DNA from: Egicoccus sp. AB-alg6-2
Lineage (GTDB): Bacteria > Actinomycetota > Nitriliruptoria > Nitriliruptorales > Nitriliruptoraceae
Length of the DNA stretch: 64,000 nt
Assembly (NCBI RefSeq): GCF_041821025.1
Contig: NZ_JBGUAY010000005.1
Span: forward strand, 372,001 to 436,000
Direction of reading: 5' to 3'
The notes beneath the pieces are model-generated. The model had not been told where the DNA came from. It saw only the letters and a list, made by a program, of their open reading frames with translations, and ran no database searches. Of the stretch, positions 1 to 7,739 are shown one piece after another (position 1 is the first letter of the stretch; every line of letters starts with the position of its first letter). The position numbers were made by a program, and so were the translations under genes.

Positions 1-1158
1 GTCGACGGTCGCCGGCAGGACGCCACGCTCCTCGCGGACCTCCTCGATGCGCTCGAGTTGGCGTTCGAGCTGGCGTCGACGCGTGGTGGCGAGACCGTCG
101 TAGGTGCGTCGGACGGTGTCGAGCTGTCGTCCGAGCTTGTCGACCTCGTCGGTGTAGCGACCCCATTGCTGCGTGAAGCCGGACAACAGCGCCACGATCT
201 GGTCCGAGGTGCGCTGCAGGGCGACGCCGTCACAGGCCTGACGGACGACCGCGAGCACGGCGAACAGCGTCGAGGGCGAACACATGACCACACCCTGGCG
301 AAGCGCGTCGTCGAGCAGGGTCGGGTCCTGTTCGTGCACGTAGCCGTAGACGTGTTCGTTCGGCAGGAACAGCACCACGAAGTCCAGCGTGCCCGCATCG
401 GGATCGACGTACCCACGGATCGCCAGCTCCTTCACGCGGCCCCGGACGTCGCGCAGGAACGCCTTGCGGCACTGCTCCCGGTCGGACTCGCCGTCGCACT
501 CGAGCATGGCGAGGTAGTTGGCCAGCGGGAACTTCACGTCCATGTGCAGGCACAGTTCACCGGGCAGCAGGAACGTCACGTCGGGACGGCTGCCCGAGGC
601 CAGGGTGCGCTGGGTCACGTAGTTGACGCCGTGCTTGAACCCGGCCGCGGTCAGGACGTCCTCGGCCATGCGCTCACCCCACTGTCCACGGGCCTGCGAC
701 GAGGTGAGCGCCTCGCGGATGGCACCGGTCGTGGCGGCCAGCTGCGCATGTGTCCGGGTCACGCCCTGGAGTTGCTCACGGACCTGACCGAGCTGGTCGG
801 CCCGCTCCGACTCGAGCGTGCGGACCAGGTCGACGACCTGACCGAGGGTCGTCCCCATCCGCTGCAGCTCGGCGTCGATCAGCGCCTTGCGCCCGTCGAG
901 TTCGGCGACGCCGGTGCGGTTGGTCGCCGCCACCTGCCGGTCGGCCTCGGCCACCAGCGCCTGGATCGCGTGCTGCAGATCGTCGCGACGCGCCACCGCG
1001 GCGTGCTCGGCCGCCTGCTGCTGTTGGGCGAGCAGTTCACCACGCAGCCCGTCGATCAGGACCTGGGCGTCGTCGCGCTGCTGGCGCGACATCCACCAGG
1101 CCACGGCCAGCCCGACGACGGCCGCCGCCAGCGTGGCGGTCAGCATCGTGGTCAACAT
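1..1158 (-). CDS. rmuC: DNA recombination protein RmuC (3' end beyond window)
   Basis: The protein begins at an ATG at 1158 with one N-terminal membrane helix (about residues 2-20). A long Gln/Glu/Arg-rich coiled coil follows (about 25-135), then the RmuC core with its WGE segment, a DVKFPL motif and a hydrophobic stretch ending in LFLPNEH. RmuC proteins resemble nucleases and limit recombination at inverted repeats; the biochemical activity of this copy is not shown by sequence. 386 codons are visible and the frame is still open at the window edge, so the C-terminus is missing. The gene lies downstream of the M42 peptidase on the same strand, with an inverted repeat element between them. Confidence 0.9.
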   Translation of the reverse strand, partial: MLTTMLTATLAAAVVGLAVAWWMSRQQRDDAQVLIDGLRGELLAQQQQAAEHAAVARRDDLQHAIQALVAEADRQVAATNRTGVAELDGRKALIDAELQRMGTTLGQVVDLVRTLESERADQLGQVREQLQGVTRTHAQLAATTGAIREALTSSQARGQWGERMAEDVLTAAGFKHGVNYVTQRTLASGSRPDVTFLLPGELCLHMDVKFPLANYLAMLECDGESDREQCRKAFLRDVRGRVKELAIRGYVDPDAGTLDFVVLFLPNEHVYGYVHEQDPTLLDDALRQGVVMCSPSTLFAVLAVVRQACDGVALQRTSDQIVALLSGFTQQWGRYTDEVDKLGRQLDTVRRTYDGLATTRRRQLERQLERIEEVREERGVLPATVD

Positions 1159-1233
1159 CGGTGTCCCCCTGCGCGTTCGGTGGGAGCACCGTACGAACCG
1201 GGTGTGACACGACCGCGGATTTCCTCCCGCCTG

Positions 1234-1319
1234 GCCATGTCGCGGCAGATCGTCGATGTCGCGGCAGATCGTCGACCGTGCGGGGCTGGCGCGACATGGA
1301 CGCGGAGCTGCGACATGGC
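1234..1319. repeat. Intergenic 19-nt-period inverted repeat element, copy A
   Basis: Two identical tandem copies of ATGTCGCGGCAGATCGTCG (1237-1255 and 1256-1274) are followed by a 16-nt spacer. Then come GCGACATGGACGCGGAGCT (1291-1309) and a partial copy, GCGACATGGC (1310-1319), in the opposite orientation. The outer ends GCCATGTCGC and GCGACATGGC are exact reverse complements. The element sits between the 3' end of the M42 peptidase and the start of rmuC. Related elements occur at 50960 and 62621. Confidence 0.8.
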
Positions 1320-1333
1320 GGTGGCCCGGCCCG

Positions 1334-2545
1334 TCAGGCCTCGTAGTCGTCGGGGAACGGCTCCTTCTCGACCAGTTCGGGCGCCTCGGGGTCCCATTCG
1401 GGTTCGCGCCGGACCGGCTGGACCGCGGTCGACGGGAAGTCGCGGAGCGGGCCGCTCGGTTCGGCGTCCCACTTGGCGAAGGTCAGCGGGGTCTGCAGGT
1501 ACAGGGCCAACAGCTCACCGGTGGCCACGATCGCATCGAGGTGCGTGCGCTCCCACCCGTGGGTGGCGTCGACGCCGAACCCGAGCAGCGCGGCGCGCGT
1601 CTCGGCGCCCGCCTCGAGGGCGGAGGCGACGTCCGAGCGGTAGAACCGGAACACGTCGCGATGCGCCTCGATGCCGTGCTCACGGGCCAGGCCGTGCAGC
1701 TTGCGCGACAGGTGGTAGTCGAAGGGGCCGTGCAGGTCCTGCATCGCGATGGAGACGCCCGTCTCCGTGGAGTGCTGGCCCGGCGCGACCACCGCGGCGT
1801 CGACCGACACCAATTCCGCGACGTCGTGGTACAGCCCCGACGATGCGCCGTGCCCGACCTCCTCGGCGGTCGTGATCAGCAGGTGGGCCCCGACCTCGAG
1901 CTCCTCGCCACGCTCGAGCAGCGCCTTGAAGGCGGCCAGGGTGGCCGCGACCCCGGCCTTGTCGTCGAGGTGCCGCGAGGTGACGAAGCCCGAGCGCGTG
2001 ATGACCGGGAAGGCGACCTGTGCCACGAAGTCGCCGACCTGGATCCCGAGGTCGGCGAGATCCTGCGCGCTGGACACCCGTTCGTCGACGCGCACCTCGA
2101 CGTGTTCCCAGCCGATGGGGTGGGTGTCGATGTCGTCGCCGAACGCGTGTCCCGACGCCTTGGTCGGCAGCACGGTGCCGGTGAACACGTGCTCGGGGTC
2201 GTCGGTCAGGATCGTGACCCGGCTGCCCTCGGAGAAGCGGGAGCTGTGGGTGCCGACCGGCACGATCGCGAGCCGGCCGTTGTCCTTCAACGCCTGGACC
2301 ATGCACCCGATCGTGTCGGTGTGCACGACGACGGCCCGGTCCAGCGTGCCCTCCTCGCCGTCGAGGCTGCCCACCATCACGCCGCGTCGGGTGACCTCGA
2401 AGGGCAACCCGATCTCCTCGAGGCGCTCCCCGACGTGCTGCATGATCACATCGGTACGGCCGGAGGGGCTCGGGATGCGCAGCAGCTCGAGCAGGACCTC
2501 CTGCATCCATTCTACGTCGAGGTCGAGCTTCTTCACGTCACTCAT
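1334..2545 (-). CDS. M42 family metallopeptidase of the NAGGN osmoprotectant system
   Basis: 403 residues starting at ATG 2545, preceded by GGAAAG; in-frame codons upstream to 2731 are low-complexity and overlap the sirtuin. The sequence matches the M42 aminopeptidase group found with N-acetylglutaminylglutamine amide genes. Metal ligands are suggested by the VVHTDTIG, HLDDKAG and TTAEEVGHG motifs, and by a VVAPG segment and a late DATHGWERTH segment. Its partners ngg and asnO lie at 5.8-9.6 kb on the same strand but are separated by unrelated genes. The role in osmolyte turnover or maturation is inferred from that family association; no substrate can be read from the sequence. Confidence 0.88.
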   Translation of the reverse strand: MSDVKKLDLDVEWMQEVLLELLRIPSPSGRTDVIMQHVGERLEEIGLPFEVTRRGVMVGSLDGEEGTLDRAVVVHTDTIGCMVQALKDNGRLAIVPVGTHSSRFSEGSRVTILTDDPEHVFTGTVLPTKASGHAFGDDIDTHPIGWEHVEVRVDERVSSAQDLADLGIQVGDFVAQVAFPVITRSGFVTSRHLDDKAGVAATLAAFKALLERGEELEVGAHLLITTAEEVGHGASSGLYHDVAELVSVDAAVVAPGQHSTETGVSIAMQDLHGPFDYHLSRKLHGLAREHGIEAHRDVFRFYRSDVASALEAGAETRAALLGFGVDATHGWERTHLDAIVATGELLALYLQTPLTFAKWDAEPSGPLRDFPSTAVQPVRREPEWDPEAPELVEKEPFPDDYEA

Positions 2546-2615
2546 GTCGTCTTTCCGCAGGTTCGTTACGGGCGGTCGGAATCGACGTCGGCGAGGGCCC
2601 GCGACGCACCCAACG

Positions 2616-3497
2616 CTACCCGGCGGGCAGCGTGGCGTGCCGCGCCGGCGGGTCGGCGAGTGCCTCGGCCACGGCGGGCAGGACCCGGCCGAGTGACGCG
2701 TCGACCTTGATCGCCGCGAGCGCGTCGCCACGGGTGACGCCGCGGCTCACGATCGCGATCGGCAGACCCCGACGACGTGCGGCGGTCACGAACCGGAACC
2801 CCGACCCGACCATCAACGACGAGCCGAGGACCAGCAAGGCCGCCGAGCGGTCGAGCAGGCCGAGCGCGGCGCGGAAGCGCTCGGACGGCACGTGCTCCCC
2901 GAAGAACACCACGTCGGGCTTGAGCACCCCCTCACATCGCCGGCAGGCGACGACCCGGAACCCGGCGACCACGTCTTCGGCGATGACGACGTCGCCATCG
3001 GGGCGGTGGCTCCGCGCACCGGCCGCCACCCGCTCGCGGAACCCCGGGTTGACCGCATCGAGGCGCAGTCCGAGCTCGAGTCGTGGCCGGCGGACGTCGC
3101 AGTCGAGGCACGCGACGGCGTCGAGGCGGCCGTGCAGGTCGATCACGCCGGCCGTGCCCGCGGCGGTGTGCAGTCCGTCCACGTTCTGGGTCACGACCCC
3201 GCGGACGTGTCCGGCCGCTTGCAACGCCGTCACGGCGCGGTGCGAAGCGTTCGGCCTTGCCGCGGCGATCCGGGGCCAGCCCAGGTGGCTGCGGGCCCAG
3301 TACCGCCGTCGCTCGTCGTGGCTGCCGACGAAGCGCTGGTAGGTCATCGGCGAGACGTGCCGCATGCGGCCGCTCGCGTCCCGGTAGTCCGGGATCCCCG
3401 AGTCGGTCGAGATGCCGGCCCCCGTGACGACCAGGGCCGGGCCCGCGGCGAGCAGCTCGGTGAGCGCCTCGGTCTGTCGCTGCACGGCCGGCGTCAT
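2616..3497 (-). CDS. Sir2-family NAD-dependent protein deacylase
   Basis: 293 residues with a complete sirtuin core: NAD-binding TGAGIS (25-30), GIPDYR, TQNVDGLH (103-110) and the catalytic His in DLHGRL (H122). Two CxxC zinc pairs lie at C130/C133 and C185/C188. A GSSL motif and a late IVSRG segment complete the Rossmann fold. The family removes acyl groups from lysine using NAD; the substrate here is unknown. It lies 70 bp upstream of the M42 peptidase on the same strand and may be co-transcribed with it. Confidence 0.93.
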   Translation of the reverse strand: MTPAVQRQTEALTELLAAGPALVVTGAGISTDSGIPDYRDASGRMRHVSPMTYQRFVGSHDERRRYWARSHLGWPRIAAARPNASHRAVTALQAAGHVRGVVTQNVDGLHTAAGTAGVIDLHGRLDAVACLDCDVRRPRLELGLRLDAVNPGFRERVAAGARSHRPDGDVVIAEDVVAGFRVVACRRCEGVLKPDVVFFGEHVPSERFRAALGLLDRSAALLVLGSSLMVGSGFRFVTAARRRGLPIAIVSRGVTRGDALAAIKVDASLGRVLPAVAEALADPPARHATLPAG

Positions 3498-3620
3498 GAC
3501 GCCAGGCTACCGCCACCCCGGGCGGTGCTGGGGGCTCGCCCTGGTGGTCGGCCGCGCGCGATGGGAGGATGCTGGCCGTACCACGACGCCGCCGCGGCGC
3601 CGGTGAACCGAGGCTGACCA

Positions 3621-3911
3621 ATGACCGGCACGGCCCCCACCCGATCCCGTCCGTCACCGTCGAACATCGCGGCGATCGTCGTCGCCGCGATCCTGCAGCT
3701 CGGCGTCGGGTTCTTCACCCTCTCCAGTGGCCTGGTCGCGCCGCTGTGGGCCGTCCTGGTGTTGGGTGTGGTCTGGATCGCCGCGGTGGTCATCCTGGTC
3801 CGGCTGGCACGGACCCGTCCGCTGCTGACGCCGCTCGTCCCGCTCGCCAACGCGGCCGTGTGGTTGGGGGTGCTGACCTTCGGTGAGGCGGTGCTGGGCT
3901 GGACCGCCTGA
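3621..3911 (+). CDS. Small three-helix membrane protein
   Basis: 96 residues from ATG 3621. A short polar N-terminus rich in Pro, Ser and Arg is followed by three hydrophobic stretches (about 15-37, 40-62 and 70-93) joined by a short basic loop containing RLARTRP. I do not recognise a family. It sits 80 bp upstream of the rhomboid gene in the same direction. The hydrophobic pattern and codon use support a real gene. Confidence 0.65.
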   Translation: MTGTAPTRSRPSPSNIAAIVVAAILQLGVGFFTLSSGLVAPLWAVLVLGVVWIAAVVILVRLARTRPLLTPLVPLANAAVWLGVLTFGEAVLGWTA

Positions 3912-3991
3912 CGCGTGCGGTCCGGCGCCCTCCCGGCCGGAGGTCGCCCGCGGGTACCTTCCACGCTCCACTCGACCAGGCCTGAGCGTTC

Positions 3992-4834
3992 GTGAGCGAC
4001 CACGAAACCAGCACGACCGTCTGCTATCGCCATCCTGACCGCGAGGCGACGCTGCGTTGTTCGCGCTGCGACCGTCCGATCTGCACCGATGACATGATCG
4101 AGGCCCCGGTCGGCTACCAGTGCCCCGAGTGCGCCCGTGGCGGCCAACCCGTCCGCGGCCTGCGCGACCTGCTGGTTCGACCGCTGGTGAGCCAGACCCT
4201 CGTGGGTGTCATCGCGGTGGTCTACCTCGTGAGCATGGCGGCCCCGCTGACCCGCCAGTTCGGGCTGGTGCCGGCACTGGCGGGCGTCGAACCGTGGCGA
4301 TTGGTGACGAGCGCATTCCTGCACGTCGGACTGATCCACATCGGCTTCAACGCGCTGCTGCTGTGGCGCCTCGGCGAGATGCTCGAGCCCGTGCTCGGTC
4401 ACCTGCGGTTCGGGGCGCTCTATCTGGCCGGTCTGGCCGGCGGCGCGCTCGGCATCGTGGGCCTGGGATGGCTCACCGCGTACACCCCGCTCGCGGAGGT
4501 GCCGCTGCTCGGCTGGGTGTTCGCCACGTCCCCCGTCGGCGTCACCGTCGGCGCGTCCGGCGCGGTGTTCGGTCTGATGGGCGCCGCCATGGCCGGGATG
4601 CGTGCCCGCGGCGTCGACCCGTGGCGCACCGACGTGGGCAGCCTGGTTCTGCTCAACCTCGTGATCACCTTCGTGTTGCCGGGAATCTCGGTCGGCGGAC
4701 ATCTTGGCGGCCTGCTCGGCGGCTTCCTGGCCGGAAAGGTGCTGTTCGTCGAGGCCTCACGCGCCCGCGCCGCGGCCGTGCGCACGATCGTCGCCGCCAT
4801 CGCCGTCCTGCTCGTGAGCATGCTGCTCTTCTGA
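3992..4834 (+). CDS. Rhomboid intramembrane serine protease with N-terminal zinc-finger domain
   Basis: 280 residues from GTG 3992. The first 50 residues hold a B-box-like metal site (C11, H14, C23, C26, C31, C44, C47). A six- to seven-helix rhomboid domain follows. The catalytic Ser is in GASG (S189), the catalytic His in the GGHLGG helix (H237), and the HIGFN helix (around 116-120) supplies the usual HxxxN residues. Rhomboids cleave membrane proteins within or near their transmembrane segments. The last 78 nt overlap the end of the convergent voltage-sensor-like gene. Confidence 0.93.
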   Translation: MSDHETSTTVCYRHPDREATLRCSRCDRPICTDDMIEAPVGYQCPECARGGQPVRGLRDLLVRPLVSQTLVGVIAVVYLVSMAAPLTRQFGLVPALAGVEPWRLVTSAFLHVGLIHIGFNALLLWRLGEMLEPVLGHLRFGALYLAGLAGGALGIVGLGWLTAYTPLAEVPLLGWVFATSPVGVTVGASGAVFGLMGAAMAGMRARGVDPWRTDVGSLVLLNLVITFVLPGISVGGHLGGLLGGFLAGKVLFVEASRARAAAVRTIVAAIAVLLVSMLLF

Positions 4835-5410
4835 GCCTCTGCGGGTCGGGACCGCCGGCGCCCGGTCGCGGTTGGTCCGCACCACGTAGGTGGCGACCGC
4901 GACGATGACGCCGGCGACGGCGATCCCCAGCACCCCGACCCGTGCCGTGACCGCGTCGAGGTACTGGCGCGAGGTCGAGGTCTGGTCGGTCAGCACGATG
5001 GCGACGAAGACCGCGGCGCTGAGGGTGAGCAGCCCGGTCACCGCACGCGCCCACCCGCCGTCGAGGCCATGACGCTCCCGGATGATCCGGCCGGCCTTGA
5101 CGATCCGGCGCACCCGCAGGACGCGCAGGGCGCCGACGGCGCGGACGGCCCGTGCCAGGCGCAGCAACTGCACCGGCCCGAGCGCGAGCACGATCGCGGG
5201 GACCAGCAGCACCGTCAGTCCGACGAGCCAGCGATTCCGCCGCAGCCACGCCCGCTTGTCGCCCGCGAGTGCCAGCAGCACCACCGTCTCGGCCACCAGC
5301 ACGCCCCCGGAGACGAGGTTGAGCGTCGCCCCGGCCGTGGCGTACGGCTCCTCGAACAGGGTCAGGAACGTGGCCGGGACCGAGGCCAATGCCGCGACGA
5401 GCACCGGCAC
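4757..5410 (-). CDS. Voltage-sensor-domain-like membrane protein without a recognisable pore
   Basis: 217 residues from GTG 5410. The same frame is open upstream to about 5490 and encodes a polar Asp/Arg-rich stretch, but only CTG could serve as an earlier start. Hydrophobic helices include one with LFEEP at its end and one ending near ALAGDKR. The fourth resembles an S4 voltage sensor, with arginines every third residue in LLRLARAVRAVGALRVLRVRR. Two further helices follow, but no TVGYG-like selectivity filter is visible. The hydrophilic C-terminus overlaps the rhomboid gene tail to tail. It could be a voltage-sensor-only protein or a degenerate potassium channel relative. Confidence 0.7.
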   Translation of the reverse strand: MPVLVAALASVPATFLTLFEEPYATAGATLNLVSGGVLVAETVVLLALAGDKRAWLRRNRWLVGLTVLLVPAIVLALGPVQLLRLARAVRAVGALRVLRVRRIVKAGRIIRERHGLDGGWARAVTGLLTLSAAVFVAIVLTDQTSTSRQYLDAVTARVGVLGIAVAGVIVAVATYVVRTNRDRAPAVPTRRGSEEQHAHEQDGDGGDDRAHGRGAGA

Positions 5411-5680
5411 GGCCAGTCGCGCGGCCAGCCGATCCGCACGATCGGCGCGGTCGGCGGTCGGCGTCGGCGCGGTTGACAGGGCGGCTCCCGGAGGTCACTT
5501 GGGACGGCGCGAGACGATAGCGGCGTCTCCGCCTCCGCCTCCGCGTAGACGCGGCGGCCCGCCGGCCCGGCCGGCTGACCGTGTCGCCGTTCGAATGCCG
5601 GCGACCCGGCCGCCTATCGTCCGTCGCCACCCGAGGCACATGACGGCACCGCCGGAGCGGACACGACGACAGGGACGGGC

Positions 5681-5857
5681 ATGGCGGGCACCTTGACCAA
5701 GATCGCGGGGGCACTGGCGGCGCTCGCGCTGGTGCTGTTCGTCGTCAGCCTCGTGTTGGACGCCCTACGGTGGCTGCTGATCATCGCCGCCGTGGTGCTG
5801 CTGGTCGCGGCGCTGCTCGGCTGGCGCGGCAAGCGCGACGACGCCGGACGGGGCTAA
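5681..5857 (+). CDS. Small two-helix membrane protein
   Basis: 58 residues from ATG 5681, with AGGGA just upstream. Two hydrophobic segments (about 8-27 and 31-50) are separated by DALR, and the tail is basic (RGKRDD). Its TAA shares bases with the TAG of the convergent ngg gene (CTAA at 5854-5857), so the two ends interlock. No family is recognised. Compact architecture and a usable ribosome binding site support it as real. Confidence 0.55.
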   Translation: MAGTLTKIAGALAALALVLFVVSLVLDALRWLLIIAAVVLLVAALLGWRGKRDDAGRG

Positions 5858-7698
5858 CCCGCGTCCGCGTCCTGCGACGTGGCGTGGTCGGTCGAGGGTC
5901 CGGCCGGTTCCCATCCCCGTGGCAGCGCCCGCGTGGCCGGGAAGAGCAGGTCGATGAACTTCTGCGCGGTCGGTTGCGGCTCGTGGTTGGCCAGGCCGGG
6001 GCGCTCGTTCGCCTCGATGAAGACGTAGGTGTCGCCCGCCACGTCGGGCACCAGCAGGTCGAGCCCGACGACGGGGATCTCGAGCTTCCGACTGGCGAGG
6101 ACGGCCGCCTCGGCGAGGGCCGGGTGCAGCTTCTCGGTGACGTCGTGGATGGTGCCGCCGGTGTGCAGGTTGGCCGTCCGCCGGACCTCGAGCTCCTCGC
6201 CCTTCGGAAGCACGTCGTCGAGGGCGTAGCCGTTGTCGAGGCACGCCTTCTCCGTCACGGCGTCCATCGGGATCGCGGCCTCACCACCCGTGGCAGCCTC
6301 GCGACGCCGCGAGGTGGACTCGATCAGGTCGCGCACGGTGTGCTCCCCCGTACCGACCACGGTGGCTGGCCGGCGCACGGCGGCGGCGACGACCTGGTGA
6401 CCGATGACCACGATGCGCAGGTCCTGACCGGCGACACACTCCTCGAGCAGCACGTTCGGGCAGTACGTCTCGGCGAAGCGCACGGCTTCGCGGAGCTCGT
6501 CGACCGTGGTCACCCCGACGGTGATGCCCTGCCCCTGCTCGCCGCGTGCCGGCTTCACGACCAGTTCGCCGAGCTCCTCGAGCAGCTGCTCGTCCTCGTC
6601 GCCGCCGGTGGCGACCCCTCCGCGTGGCACGTTGAGACCCGCCTCGGCGAGCAGCCGGTTCGTGAGTCGCTTGTCGTCGCACTTGCTCATCGCCACCGCG
6701 GTGGTCAGCTCCGACAGCGACTCGCGCGTCTGCACGCTGCGGCCCCCGTGGGTGAGCTGCAGCAGCCCACTCTCGGCGTCCAGCACCTCGACCGAGATGC
6801 CACGCCGCAGCGCCTCGTCGGCGATCAACCGCGCGTACGGATTGAGGTCGTCGAGCCGCTCGGCCGGCGCCGCCGCGAACAGGCGCTCGTTGATGGGGTT
6901 CTTGCGCTTGACGCAGAACACCGGCACCCGCACGAACCCGAGCTTCTCGTACAGCTTGATGGCCGGTGCGTTGTCGTGCACCACCGAGAGGTCGAGATAC
7001 GCCCGGCCGCGCGCCTTGAACCGGTCGAGCAGGGTGCCGACGAGCGCCTTTCCGACCCCCGGTCGCGCCGACTGCGGATCGACCGCGAGGCACCACAGGC
7101 TGGTTCCGTCCTCGGGGTCGTTGAAGGCGAGGCGGTGGTCCACCCCGGTCACCGTGCCGATGATGTCGCCCGTGTCGGCGTCCTCGGCCACCAGGTAGGT
7201 GAAGGTCGCGGTGCGCTGGTTCGCCCACAGCACGTCGGTCGGGGCGACGACCATGCCGGCCGCCGTGTAGATGCGGTTGACCGCCTCGGCGTCGGTCTCG
7301 GACCGCATGTCGCGCACGATCACGCCGCGCACCGGGTCGCGTGCCGCCCGGTGCTGGTGCAGCCACATCCGGTAGGTGTGGCTCGGGTCGATGAACAGCT
7401 CCTGCGGGGCGTGCGCCACCAGCACGTGGGGCTCGCGCACGTACAGGCAGATGTCGCGCCGCCCGGGCTCCTCGCCGCCGACGACCTTGACGAGGTCCTC
7501 GTGCGTGGCGAAGGTCTGGCCGAAGATCAGCCGGCCCCAGCCGCACTCGAGGGCGACCTCGGGAACCAGGTCGGCGGTCAGATGCGGCGGCCGGACGTCC
7601 CACGACCGGGTGGAGAGCCGGTCACCGTGATTGGGCTTGGAGGCGTCGCGTACGTGCCCGCGGGCGGCCCGGATGCCCCGCTCGTAGGAGGGGTTCAC
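5854..7698 (-). CDS. ngg: N-acetylglutaminylglutamine synthetase (GNAT plus ATP-grasp)
   Basis: 614 residues from GTG 7698, chosen because AGGGAGA lies 5 nt upstream. A GTG at 7743 overlapping the asnO stop as GTGA is the alternative, but it has no ribosome binding site. An N-terminal region (about 1-110) leads into a GNAT domain, with ARPGVGKAL as the acetyl-CoA loop and a KLYEKLGF signature. A C-terminal ATP-grasp domain follows, with VVKPARGEQGQGI and FIEANERPG motifs. This is the enzyme type that makes N-acetylglutaminylglutamine, the precursor of the osmolyte NAGGN. It follows asnO on the same strand. Confidence 0.92.
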   Translation of the reverse strand: MNPSYERGIRAARGHVRDASKPNHGDRLSTRSWDVRPPHLTADLVPEVALECGWGRLIFGQTFATHEDLVKVVGGEEPGRRDICLYVREPHVLVAHAPQELFIDPSHTYRMWLHQHRAARDPVRGVIVRDMRSETDAEAVNRIYTAAGMVVAPTDVLWANQRTATFTYLVAEDADTGDIIGTVTGVDHRLAFNDPEDGTSLWCLAVDPQSARPGVGKALVGTLLDRFKARGRAYLDLSVVHDNAPAIKLYEKLGFVRVPVFCVKRKNPINERLFAAAPAERLDDLNPYARLIADEALRRGISVEVLDAESGLLQLTHGGRSVQTRESLSELTTAVAMSKCDDKRLTNRLLAEAGLNVPRGGVATGGDEDEQLLEELGELVVKPARGEQGQGITVGVTTVDELREAVRFAETYCPNVLLEECVAGQDLRIVVIGHQVVAAAVRRPATVVGTGEHTVRDLIESTSRRREAATGGEAAIPMDAVTEKACLDNGYALDDVLPKGEELEVRRTANLHTGGTIHDVTEKLHPALAEAAVLASRKLEIPVVGLDLLVPDVAGDTYVFIEANERPGLANHEPQPTAQKFIDLLFPATRALPRGWEPAGPSTDHATSQDADAG

Positions 7699-7739
7699 CG
7701 GGTCTCCCTGGGCACCGACCCGCGACTCCCGACGCGAGG

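Noticed and set aside
58-1875. 605-codon plus-strand open frame
   Set aside because: It is antisense to rmuC and the M42 peptidase, both with clear motifs; GC-rich codon bias opens the opposite frame.
5520-5550. Simple TCCGCC repeat as a regulatory element
   Set aside because: A short GC-rich run with no further support.
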